Source: Flectobacillus roseus
GTDB taxonomy: Bacteria > Bacteroidota > Bacteroidia > Cytophagales > Spirosomataceae
Direction: 5' to 3' (one strand)
Length of the DNA stretch: 64,000 nucleotides
NCBI RefSeq assembly: GCF_030056665.1
Contig: NZ_JASHIG010000017.1
The translations under genes were made by a program, and so were the position numbers. This document shows, piece after piece, positions 26,901 through 34,239 of this stretch (its first letter is position 1; each line of letters starts with the position of its first letter). Below the pieces are notes generated by a model, which saw only the letters and a list, made by a program, of their open reading frames with translations, was not told the origin of the DNA and did not search any database.

Positions 26901-27177
26901 AGGTGATACCTACTTTACTGGCGGTAACTACGGTAACAATACCTATTACCTATTTAGTAAAAACTATGTTCGTTTGAAGAACATCGAATTAGGCTATAAT
27001 TTTCCAAGTAATATTACTGAGAAGTTAAAATTAGGAAGTTTGAGAGTTTATGTCAATGCCTTGAATTTGTTGACAATTGACAAAAACAAAATCTTTGACC
27101 CAGAGGCGACTGCTCAAGGTGGTGTGTACTACCCACAATCACGTGTGATAAATGTAGGTTTGAGTCTAACCTTCTAA
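23980..27177 (+). CDS. SusC/RagA-type TonB-linked outer-membrane transporter
   Basis: A 1065-residue SusC family transporter. Residues 1-33 are a signal peptide ending LAQS. Next is the carboxypeptidase-regulatory domain (GKITDDKGQGLPGVNILVKG), then the SusC signature LEEVVVVGYGTQKK with the TonB box, the plug (SIRGTNTLGNSSPLVVIDGIPD, ISVLKDASAAIYGARAANGAILVTTKRGK) and the large barrel ending VINVGLSLTF. SusC forms the pore of a pedal-bin importer with its SusD lid, encoded 14 bp downstream. The substrate is unknown; no glycoside hydrolase is nearby, and the following gene is haloperoxidase-like. Confidence 0.97.
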   Translation: MINSTQWKHQSRRICFLTLGFIFMVFANTLAQSVKGKITDDKGQGLPGVNILVKGTSVGTTSDVNGVYSVNAGKSAILVITSVGFISQEVSVNSRSVVDVALATDVKSLEEVVVVGYGTQKKVTVTGAVVAVQGEKILKSPAVDLSNSLAGRLPGLVVIQQSGEPGNDGANISIRGTNTLGNSSPLVVIDGIPDRDGGLGRLNPRDIESISVLKDASAAIYGARAANGAILVTTKRGKTGKPTITYDMNLGWAQPTRVPQMSSAAEYAKIMNELPIYKNIPAGEWGAAWQSIQNTGTYKSPTAGVGTINANYSPDAVKKFADGSDPWRYPNTDWFGDAFKTWTPQSRHNLQLSGGSENMRYMASLGYVSQDAYYKNSATNYHQYNFRTNLDAKINKYISANLGIMVRREQRRYPTESAGSIFRMLMRGRPTEPEVWPNGLPGPDIENGQNPYVITTNATGYVDNPTDYVQSNGSVVLTNPWVDGLKVTLSGAIDKNSQTSKTWQTPWMLYYWDKQTYQSDGVTPLLVGAIRSNFTDPRLNQSYSNVLNTNLTAMINYDKKFGADHNLSFLAGVTRETFDGDNFFAYRRNYISSAVDQLFAGGSLQQNTGGSAYNRARLGYYGRVQYNYKERYLLEYIWRYDGSYIFPGAHRFGFFPGVLVGWNISNEDFFKVKGVDNLKLRASYGQMGNDQVFFNNQLQEYAYLSTFGFGQYPINNQVVTTLNETVLANPNFTWERANNYNIGLDGSFLNNKINLTFEYFYNRRDQILIQKTGSTPASSGINSLLPPVNAGIVENRGFEFNVGYNGKASKDLTFRAAVNGGYAKNKVVFMDEVPGAPSYQLQEGKPINGYLVYEYDGVFKNTAEIDANKLDYSAVTSKLIPGDMKFKDVNGDGKINGDDQVRLDQNSTPTFNFGATFDVRYKGFDVSVLFQGAMGAAIRIQTESGDIGNYLKYSYDHRWSVDNPSSVDPRLASRGDTYFTGGNYGNNTYYLFSKNYVRLKNIELGYNFPSNITEKLKLGSLRVYVNALNLLTIDKNKIFDPEATAQGGVYYPQSRVINVGLSLTF

Positions 27178-27191
27178 AAACGTAATTTAAC

Positions 27192-29075
27192 ATGAAGAAA
27201 TTTAGTATAAAAGTAGGCTTATTCGCTGCTCTGATGGGGCTTACTTTATCTTGTGATCAAGAATTTTTGAATACCAAACCCTTAGATAAAATATCGAGTG
27301 CTGCAACATGGGCTGATGGACCACTTTCGGAGGCTTTTGTTTTTAATGTGTACTCTTTCTTAGGATATGGTGGTTTCGAAGAGCAAGCTTTGGCGGCTTA
27401 CACCGATGAAGCGATGTTTACGCACGCTGGTCGTAACATCAACACTTTTACTGAAGGTACTGAAAGTCCAAACAACATTGCTTGGGTGAGTGATACCTAT
27501 GGTTGGGATAAAATGTATCTTGCGATTCGTGAGGCAAACGTAGCATTAGAAAATTTACCAACAGCTACTTTTACCAACGCTACACTAAAAGATCGCTTAA
27601 TTGGTGAGTCATATTTCTTGCGTGCTTATTACTATCAACAATTACTCCGTTTTTATGGTGGTGTACCTTTGATTAGTAAATCTTACGGTTTGAACGAAGA
27701 TTATACTGTAGCAAGAAGCTCGTATGATGAGTGTGTGAAGTTTATCGTGAGTGATTTGGACAACGCTATCAAACTTTTGGATGGCAAACCGTCTACCCCA
27801 GGTCGTGCTACTAAGTTGTCAGCGATGGCATTAAAAGCTCGTGTATTGTTGTATGCAGCGAGCGATTTGCATGATGGTCCTACGGCAAAGGCAAAATCGC
27901 CAGTGTTAGCTTCATATCAAAATATTGATTTGTTAGCATACCCTTCTGGCGACCGTGCTGCACGTTGGCAAGCGGCAAAAGCTGCTGCAAAGGCAGTATT
28001 AGATGCTACTACGGGTTACAAATTGAATTTGACAGCGCCAGTATCTGCTGAAGAAGGTAAAAATAACTATAATGCCATCGCAATGGGTGGTCAGAGTGCT
28101 GTGGCTGATCCAGCTGCTGCATCTGAGTTATTATTCCAACGTACGCATACAGCCTTGTATACACAAGAGGATAACTGGCCTTTGGGAGGTATTCACTATG
28201 GTATCAACAACGGACCAAACGGTTATCACAACTGGGCAGGTAATACGCCAATCCAGCAATTAGTTGATGACTATGAAATGATGGACGGTACCAAATTTGA
28301 CTGGAATAATGCTACACATAAGGCGGCACCTTACGAAAATCGTGACCCACGTTTCTATGCTTCGGTACTGTATGATGGAGCACCTTGGAAGCCTCGCCCT
28401 GCTGACGTTGCAGCGTTAGACCCTGCTAACCAAATTCAAACAGGTTATTATGATGATGGAAAAGGAGGAGTTTTGAATGGTATCGATACACGTGAGTCAG
28501 CAGTAGAAAACTGGAATGGTAGCCGTACGCACTATTACACTCGTAAGTTTATCGATCCAAACCCAGCATTGGCTGATAACCAATCTTCTGCACAGGTGAT
28601 TCCTTGGCCGTTTATTCGTTATACAGAAATGGCATTGAGTTATGCTGAAGCAAGTATCGAAACTGGCGATGAAGCAGAAGCTTTAAAGTGGATCAATAAA
28701 ATTCGTTTCCGCTCAGGTATGCCTGCTGTAAATGACAAAGGTACTGCTTTGCGTGACCGTTTAAGAAATGAAAGACGTATTGAATTGTCTTATGAAGAGC
28801 ATCGTTATCATGATGCACGTCGTTGGATGATTGCTGCTTCTACGGTAGGACGTGGCGTAAAATCTATCCATGTGGATGCTAAACTTAAACCGGGTATGAC
28901 GGCACCTGCTACCTATAAATATGACAAAAATCGTTATACTTATAACTACACAGTAGAGGATAATACCTCTAACGAAACGCGTACTTGGAACGACAAAATG
29001 TACTATCGTGCTTTGAGTCGTAATGAGGTGTTGCGTAATACCAAGTTGGTACAAAACCCAGGATATTCGAATTAA
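27192..29075 (+). CDS. SusD/RagB family lipoprotein
   Basis: A 627-residue SusD homologue, lipidated at the Cys of LTLSC (about residue 21). It has the family N-terminal block (FLNTKPLDKISSAATWAD), a TPR-like core (ESYFLRAYYYQQLLRFYGGVPLI), and the conserved C-terminal RYTEMALSYAEASIETGDEAEALKWINKIRFRSGMP ... LRDRLRNERRIELSYEEHRYHDARRW. It is the ligand-binding lid for the SusC porin 14 bp upstream. A terminator follows at 29101. Confidence 0.97.
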   Translation: MKKFSIKVGLFAALMGLTLSCDQEFLNTKPLDKISSAATWADGPLSEAFVFNVYSFLGYGGFEEQALAAYTDEAMFTHAGRNINTFTEGTESPNNIAWVSDTYGWDKMYLAIREANVALENLPTATFTNATLKDRLIGESYFLRAYYYQQLLRFYGGVPLISKSYGLNEDYTVARSSYDECVKFIVSDLDNAIKLLDGKPSTPGRATKLSAMALKARVLLYAASDLHDGPTAKAKSPVLASYQNIDLLAYPSGDRAARWQAAKAAAKAVLDATTGYKLNLTAPVSAEEGKNNYNAIAMGGQSAVADPAAASELLFQRTHTALYTQEDNWPLGGIHYGINNGPNGYHNWAGNTPIQQLVDDYEMMDGTKFDWNNATHKAAPYENRDPRFYASVLYDGAPWKPRPADVAALDPANQIQTGYYDDGKGGVLNGIDTRESAVENWNGSRTHYYTRKFIDPNPALADNQSSAQVIPWPFIRYTEMALSYAEASIETGDEAEALKWINKIRFRSGMPAVNDKGTALRDRLRNERRIELSYEEHRYHDARRWMIAASTVGRGVKSIHVDAKLKPGMTAPATYKYDKNRYTYNYTVEDNTSNETRTWNDKMYYRALSRNEVLRNTKLVQNPGYSN

Positions 29076-29100
29076 TCCTATCCCTAATCCAAATATCCTT

Positions 29101-29124
29101 TAGGCAGTCAGTGATGACTGCCTA
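29101..29124 (+). terminator. Intrinsic terminator after susCD
   Basis: A perfect 10-bp stem TAGGCAGTCA / TGACTGCCTA with a GTGA loop, 25 bases after the SusD stop codon, followed by ATTTGGTT. The haloperoxidase gene therefore probably has its own promoter. Confidence 0.85.
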
Positions 29125-29305
29125 ATTTGGTTAAATCGTCTTATATCTTTAGAAATGCCAGATTACTAATTCAATGATTTATTTCACTTTATGATTTTAA
29201 CAATATAAAATATACATATATTGTGCACTAATCAGTCAATATTGGAGTTTTACTATTAAGTAGAAAGCGTTTGACTTTTCCTCTTTCAACATAAATTTAT
29301 AAAAC

Positions 29306-30679
29306 ATGAAATCTTCAATGAAAAGCTTGGGTATTCTCAACGGGATAGTAGCGGTTGCTTTAGTTGGCTTTTGTATGAGTTGTCAGTTTTTTCAAAAGAA
29401 AATTACAGAGCAAGACTATGCCACTCGCTGGTCGGATATGGCATTATATATTACCAAAAATACCCCTGGCAACTCGCCAACATATGCTTCCAGATGTCTC
29501 GGTTATATCGGTCTTACCATGTACGAAGCTGTGGTGCATAGCGACCAAACGTATGCCTCAATGGCAGGTCAGTTGGACAGTCTACAAAGCTTGCCTATGC
29601 CTCAGCCCAATCAAAAATACGATTGGATTGTTGCGCTCAATGCCTCACAGGCATCTATCATCAAGGCGCTTTACAAACAAACTTCTGATATCAATAAAAC
29701 AAAAATAGATTCACTCGAAAATGCTCTATTAGAAGTACGCTCAAAGGATATTACTGACCCAGAAATTACAAAACGCTCTATTGCTTACGGTCGTGAAGTC
29801 GCAGAAAAGATATTCGAGTGGTCAAAAACAGATGGAGGAAATGAAGGTTATTTTAAAAATTTTGATAAAAAAAGAGTTTATCCTCAAAAACTAGGAGGAT
29901 GGCAACCTCCACTCTATAGCCAATCTTTTAGTCGTTCGCCATTACATCCAGATTGGGGTAAAAACCGCACTTTTTTAGTAGCAGATCATAAAATTGCGGC
30001 ACCCAAGCCCATTCCTTTTGACTCAGTGCCTCAATCGGAATATTATCAACAGTTTTTAGCCGTATATCGCCAGCGCAATGCCTTGACCCAACAACAGAAG
30101 GAAGCTGCTGTATGGTGGGGAGATGATCCAGACGAAACTTTTACTCCTCCTGGGCACTCGTATTATATCGCAACGCTAGTGATAAAGAAAATCAATCCTC
30201 CGCTCATTAAGTGTGCCGAAACGTATGCCCGTGTAGGTATAGGGGTTGCAGATGCTTTTGTGAATTGTTGGAAATGGAAATATGAGTTTTTTACTGAGCG
30301 TCCTAATACGTTTATTCCAAAGTATATCGATAAGTTCTGGGAGTCATTTTGGCCAGATCCACCATTTCCTGCTTTCCCATCAGGTCATGCTATTCAAGCG
30401 GCTGCAACTGCTACCGTTTTGGGTAATTTATATGGTAATTCTATCACTATCACTGATGACTCACACGTAGGTCGAAAACCCGATGGACTGAGAAATGTGG
30501 AGTTTAAAGCTCGTACATTTAATGCGCTTTGGGATGTTGCCAACGAAGTTGCCAACTCTCGTTTTTACGGAGGTATTCATACGCCAATGGACAACAATGC
30601 AGGCTTGCAAAAAGGAAAAGAAATTGGAGAAAATATCAATAGCCTGACATGGCAAAAAAGCCTCTATAAAAAGGAATAA
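29306..30679 (+). CDS. Vanadium-dependent haloperoxidase-like (PAP2 superfamily) lipoprotein
   Basis: A 457-residue lipoprotein (lipobox ending at Cys26, GFCMSC). It carries the complete vanadate/phosphate-binding triad of the PAP2/VHPO superfamily: K325-x6-RP (KYEFFTERP), PSGH at 358-361, and S418-R-x5-H425 (SRFYGGIH). Related Bacteroidota proteins are annotated as vanadium-dependent haloperoxidases. Whether it oxidises halide or is a phosphatase cannot be settled from these motifs, because both share the site. It sits between SusCD and a CRTAC1 protein and is probably periplasmic or surface-exposed. Confidence 0.88.
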   Translation: MKSSMKSLGILNGIVAVALVGFCMSCQFFQKKITEQDYATRWSDMALYITKNTPGNSPTYASRCLGYIGLTMYEAVVHSDQTYASMAGQLDSLQSLPMPQPNQKYDWIVALNASQASIIKALYKQTSDINKTKIDSLENALLEVRSKDITDPEITKRSIAYGREVAEKIFEWSKTDGGNEGYFKNFDKKRVYPQKLGGWQPPLYSQSFSRSPLHPDWGKNRTFLVADHKIAAPKPIPFDSVPQSEYYQQFLAVYRQRNALTQQQKEAAVWWGDDPDETFTPPGHSYYIATLVIKKINPPLIKCAETYARVGIGVADAFVNCWKWKYEFFTERPNTFIPKYIDKFWESFWPDPPFPAFPSGHAIQAAATATVLGNLYGNSITITDDSHVGRKPDGLRNVEFKARTFNALWDVANEVANSRFYGGIHTPMDNNAGLQKGKEIGENINSLTWQKSLYKKE

Positions 30680-30882
30680 TAAAAGTTGAAAAGGGTTCCC
30701 TTGTAATTGCCTTCACAGGTAATAAATCAAGGTGAAATTTACCATTTTTTGATCTTTTTATGTAAAAATGTATTGTTGGCTTTCAGCAATCAGCTATGGG
30801 CACTCGGCAAAGTTTCTCTATGGTTTTCTAAGAAACATATTTAAACTTTTAGCCTATAACCTTTTGCTTGTGAGTTCCTTCT

Positions 30883-30911
30883 AATAACGAATATACTATT
30901 AACTAATAACG
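30883..30911 (+). repeat. 29-bp dispersed repeat, copy 1
   Basis: Core AATAACGAATATACTATTAA followed by CTAATAACG. Other copies are at 31095-31123 (direct, two differences) and 44997-45025 (inverted, one difference). Confidence 0.75.
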
Positions 30912-31094
30912 TCTGAGTATTAGTGCCGAATTATGAGTTGTGAATTGTGAATGTAAAGTTATAATTATCAATATCTTACATCTCCAATTGATTAAATCTA
31001 ATTCTGCACGATTACTTTAGTAATAGGAAAGATTAAATTAATAGTATATCTGAGGTGAAATTTAAGTATAACATTTTGATTATGAATATCTTAA

Positions 31095-31123
31095 AATAAC
31101 CAATATACTATTAACTGATAACG
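31095..31123 (+). repeat. 29-bp dispersed repeat, copy 2
   Basis: Direct copy of 30883-30911, 212 bases downstream, with two substitutions (AATAACC at the start and CTGATAACG at the end). Confidence 0.75.
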
Positions 31124-31415
31124 TTTTACTACTTAAAAACCTACAAGTATAAATAATGAAATGCCTTACATAGCTCAAGTTTGACACCTACCACTAGTAA
31201 TTAACCCAATGAGCTATTGTTAAACTACTTGATATTTGAATGAGAAGTTCAGTCTTATTCATAATGCTCACATTGGCCAGCCTTGGCGTTCTACTGATTT
31301 CAGGATAGATTATTTTTTGTAATGATACCATTGCAAGGTGATTCTTTTGTAGCCCATTGGATGAATTTTATGTCCTATCAAGGCTACTCTCTTTCATTTC
31401 TTTAAGCAAATTTCT

Positions 31416-33128
31416 ATGATTAAACCTTTACTAAAATTAGGAATAGTGTTTCTTGTGAGCACTACTATTGTTCAAGCGCAAAAAATGTTTACGGAAGTGT
31501 CAAAACAAGCAGGTATCAATCACCAGTTCGAAGTGTTCGAAGGGTTTTTGGGTGGTGGAGCATGTGTGATTGATATCAATAATGATGGCTTCGACGATAT
31601 TTTTATCGCTGGTGGTAAAGCCGATGACGTATTGTATCTCAATAATCGAAACGGAACTTTTACCAATATTTATACAAAATCAGGGCTTACCAAAACTCGA
31701 AATTATCTAACACAAGGAGCAGTCGCCGCCGACGTAAACCGTGATGGTTGGGTAGATTTATATATTACGACGATTACTTCAAAAGGTACCAAAAAGATTA
31801 TTCCCCGAGAAATCAATTTGCTTTTTTTGAATAATAAAAACAATACTTTCAGGGATGCTACCAAAGAATATGGATTAGGCGAACTGTATTCGTTTAGTAC
31901 TGGGGCCAATTTTGGTGATGTCAATGCTGATGGATATCCCGATTTATACGTTGGAAATTATTTTACCCAATACCCAGGCGATTTGAGTACCATCAATGCC
32001 TCGATGATCGTTGGTGCCAATCAAATAGGAGAGGGTACTTTGTTGATTAACCAACAGGGAAAAGGTTTTAAAGATGAGTACAAAGCCTATGGACTTTCAC
32101 ACAAAGGCTTTGGTTTTGGAGGTGTTTTTACAGATTATGATAACGATGGCGACCAAGATTTGATAGTTAACCATGATTTTGGGTACAAAAAGACCCCAAA
32201 CTTGTTGTTGGACAACCAATATCCTATGAGTTATTTCAATGATGTTGCGCCTAAATTGGGGATGGATTTGAAAATTAATTCGATGGGTACTGCCGTTGGT
32301 GATTATAATAATGATGGTTTGATGGACTATTTTTTTACCAATATTCGGTTTAATAAGCTGATGATAAATAATGGTGCAGGGAAACCATTTTCTGACAAAA
32401 CCGCAGAGGCTGGTCTGAATACAATCACGATTAGTTGGGGCGCAAATTTTGCTGATTTTGATCACGATGGCGACCTAGATTTGTTTGTGGTCAATGGCGA
32501 CTTGAATCCTAATTGTGTACCAATGGGCGATTTTTATTTCGAGAACAACAATGGCAAATATACCGACTTGGCTGGTCTCAAAGGTATAAATGACTACGGC
32601 ATTGGTCGTGGTTCGGTCATGTTGGATTATGACAACGATGGAGACTTAGATTTACTAGTGGTTAATCAAAAGCCTGTATTACCCAATTTCCCAACAGAGT
32701 CGGTTACCCATTTGTATCGCAATGATGGCGCAAAAGGAAATTGGATAAAAATTGCCTTGAAAGGTATTCAAGCCGAAACACATGGTTTGGGTTCTAAAGT
32801 GGAAATAGTAGTTGGTGGTAAGCATTATATTCGTGAAATAGACGGCGGAGGCTCTAGTCATTTGTCTCAAAACGCCACATTTGCCCATTTCGGACTTGGG
32901 AATGCTACACAGGTCGACGAAATTATTGTGCATTGGACGGGAGGATACAAGCAAGTACTCAAAAATCAGAAGGCCAATCAATTAGTGGTAATCACCGAGG
33001 AGGAACATGTTGATCCCTTAGTATGGACCAAATTAATCATAGTAGTAGTCGTGGTACTGGTGCTTTTGGGAGGGTATTTTATTTGGAAAAACGTACGAAA
33101 AAGAAATAAGCATTTTATGGATAAATGA
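31416..33128 (+). CDS. CRTAC1-family FG-GAP/ASPIC protein with C-terminal membrane anchor
   Basis: A 570-residue exported protein. MIKPLLKLGIVFLVSTTIVQA is a signal peptide. FG-GAP repeats with Ca2+-type loops follow (DINNDGFDDIFI, DVNRDGWVDLYI, DVNADGYPDLYV, DYDNDGDQDLIV, DFDHDGDLDLFV, DYDNDGDLDLLV). An ASPIC/UnbV domain spans about residues 440-530 (GLGSKVEIVVGGKHYIREIDGGG...FAHFGLGNATQVDEIIVHWTGG). A C-terminal hydrophobic helix (LIIVVVVVLVLLGGYFIW) and basic tail (KNVRKRNK) anchor it to the inner membrane. It is paralogous in layout to the lipoprotein at 19881-23195, and the two bracket SusCD and the haloperoxidase. Confidence 0.93.
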   Translation: MIKPLLKLGIVFLVSTTIVQAQKMFTEVSKQAGINHQFEVFEGFLGGGACVIDINNDGFDDIFIAGGKADDVLYLNNRNGTFTNIYTKSGLTKTRNYLTQGAVAADVNRDGWVDLYITTITSKGTKKIIPREINLLFLNNKNNTFRDATKEYGLGELYSFSTGANFGDVNADGYPDLYVGNYFTQYPGDLSTINASMIVGANQIGEGTLLINQQGKGFKDEYKAYGLSHKGFGFGGVFTDYDNDGDQDLIVNHDFGYKKTPNLLLDNQYPMSYFNDVAPKLGMDLKINSMGTAVGDYNNDGLMDYFFTNIRFNKLMINNGAGKPFSDKTAEAGLNTITISWGANFADFDHDGDLDLFVVNGDLNPNCVPMGDFYFENNNGKYTDLAGLKGINDYGIGRGSVMLDYDNDGDLDLLVVNQKPVLPNFPTESVTHLYRNDGAKGNWIKIALKGIQAETHGLGSKVEIVVGGKHYIREIDGGGSSHLSQNATFAHFGLGNATQVDEIIVHWTGGYKQVLKNQKANQLVVITEEEHVDPLVWTKLIIVVVVVLVLLGGYFIWKNVRKRNKHFMDK

Positions 33129-33143
33129 ATGAGCGATAAAGAA

Positions 33144-33166
33144 AGGGGGCGTATATTATGCTCCCT
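33144..33166. terminator. Short hairpin between convergent CRTAC1 and dgkA genes
   Basis: A 7-bp stem AGGGGGC / GCTCCCT with one G-U pair and a 9-nt loop lies in the 41-bp gap. On the minus strand it is followed by TTTCTTT. Confidence 0.6.
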
Positions 33167-33169
33167 CTT

Positions 33170-33544
33170 CTATATTAGGCTTTCGATAAAAGTGATGATT
33201 TTAGGTAAAAAGATAATAATATGGCAAATCATAGAAGCCATAGCCGTTATCCAAACCGAGCCAGCAGCGATATCTTTGGCTTTTTTAGCTAAAGGATGAA
33301 AGTCTGGGGATGCCAAATCCACAACCGCTTCAATCGCAGAATTAAACCCTTCTGAGGCAATCGCCAGTCCGTTGCCCAATACCACAAACAGCCACTCGGT
33401 AATGCTAATATCGAAAAACCAGCCAAACAAAAGCCCAAAGCCGAAAATTAGCAGATGTATCCGAAAGTTATTTTCTTTCAGCAACATTCCTAAGCCCTGA
33501 AAAGCATAAGTAAGACTTTTAAAAAATTTGAGAAATTGAATCAT
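33170..33544 (-). CDS. dgkA: Diacylglycerol kinase family protein (DgkA)
   Basis: A 124-residue inner-membrane lipid kinase with three predicted helices. The catalytic block EGFNSAIEAVVDLASPDFHPLAKKAKDIAAGSVWI matches DgkA/undecaprenol-kinase proteins, including the paired glutamates and the KxxKD motif. It phosphorylates diacylglycerol or undecaprenol, recycling membrane lipid or carrier lipid. The N terminus (FFKSLTYAFQGLGMLLKENNFRIHL) is the usual amphipathic lead. It lies 31 bp downstream of the PtuB-like gene on the same strand and may be transcribed with it, though functionally unrelated. Confidence 0.92.
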   Translation of the reverse strand: MIQFLKFFKSLTYAFQGLGMLLKENNFRIHLLIFGFGLLFGWFFDISITEWLFVVLGNGLAIASEGFNSAIEAVVDLASPDFHPLAKKAKDIAAGSVWITAMASMICHIIIFLPKIITFIESLI

Positions 33545-33575
33545 GGGATAATATCTAATGGTATTGGTTTAACAA

Positions 33576-34232
33576 TTATACTAAACCTAAATTTTGTTTG
33601 GTCATTTCGAAAGCGGTAGGGAATTCAGTAAGTGGAGCAGGTTCAATACCAAATTCTATAGCTTTTACTCTTGAGGTTATTTCCTTTCGTCTCCAATCTT
33701 TAACGTAGTTTATACCAAGAATATCAATCATATCATTGATGCTTTTGATATCCTCTTCCGTTAAATCAGTATTCTGTGTATTGGCAAAAAAGATATGTTT
33801 TTCGTGGTCATAAGAAAGTAATAAGAAGGGATCATATTCTGGTAAATCAGGCTTTAAGATGTTATTTATTCCTCTCGAACTTTTTTTACGATTAATTTTT
33901 CCATCAACCATAAATAAATTATCCCAAAGCCAACCTTTATCTGATTTCAAACTTTCATCAAAATGCTCTAATTCGCCAAAATGAGATGGTAAATCTGTTG
34001 AATAGCGCCCTTCTTGATTCCAATAATGGTTTTCTAAACCCGTTAGCACAAGGGTTCTTTCTGTGTATGCACATAATCCATTTTGACAATGATATAGATT
34101 CATGATGATGTCACGATAAAACTGTCCTTGTGATGAATTATAGGCTGGATGCGGAAGCTGTTTCGCCTCCAGATTTTCTTCCCATTCTTTATAGGCTGTA
34201 GATAGTATGACTGATTTGTCTATATTTTTCAT
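33576..34232 (-). CDS. HNH-type nuclease, PtuB-like (Septu system)
   Basis: A 218-residue protein resembling the HNH nucleases (TIGR02646 group, PtuB) that accompany PtuA ATPases. The motif order is C49-x4-C54-A-Y (CQNGLCAYTER), E89-H90-F (GELEHFDES), W103-D-N105-L-F and N114-x-K116 (INRKKSSRGI), then YDPFLLLSYDHEKHIFF, the layout xEHF...WxNL...N..K. H90, N105 and N114 can form an H-N-N triad. Several zinc cysteines usual in the group are absent (CAYT where CAYC is common, and no CxxC before N114). It follows the ATPase gene by 7 bp. As in Septu, it would be the DNA or RNA-cleaving effector. Confidence 0.75.
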   Translation of the reverse strand: MKNIDKSVILSTAYKEWEENLEAKQLPHPAYNSSQGQFYRDIIMNLYHCQNGLCAYTERTLVLTGLENHYWNQEGRYSTDLPSHFGELEHFDESLKSDKGWLWDNLFMVDGKINRKKSSRGINNILKPDLPEYDPFLLLSYDHEKHIFFANTQNTDLTEEDIKSINDMIDILGINYVKDWRRKEITSRVKAIEFGIEPAPLTEFPTAFEMTKQNLGLV

Positions 34233-34239
34233 AACATTA

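Larger units (their letters stand above)
30680..31415. other. 736-bp intergenic region with dispersed repeats
   Basis: No gene recognised. It holds two copies of a 29-bp repeat (30883-30911 and 31095-31123), a GAATTATGAGTTGTGAATTGTGAATG block (about 30928-30953) resembling inverted blocks at 35759-35790 and 45080-45108, and AAATCTAATTCTGCACGATTACTTTA (from 30993), resembling 19599-19622. It looks like a landing area for repeat sequence between the haloperoxidase and CRTAC1 genes. Confidence 0.6.

Noticed and set aside
29306..30679. Firm assignment as bromo- or chloroperoxidase
   Set aside because: The KX6RP, PSGH and SRX5H motifs are shared with acid phosphatases of the PAP2 superfamily, so halide chemistry cannot be claimed from sequence alone.
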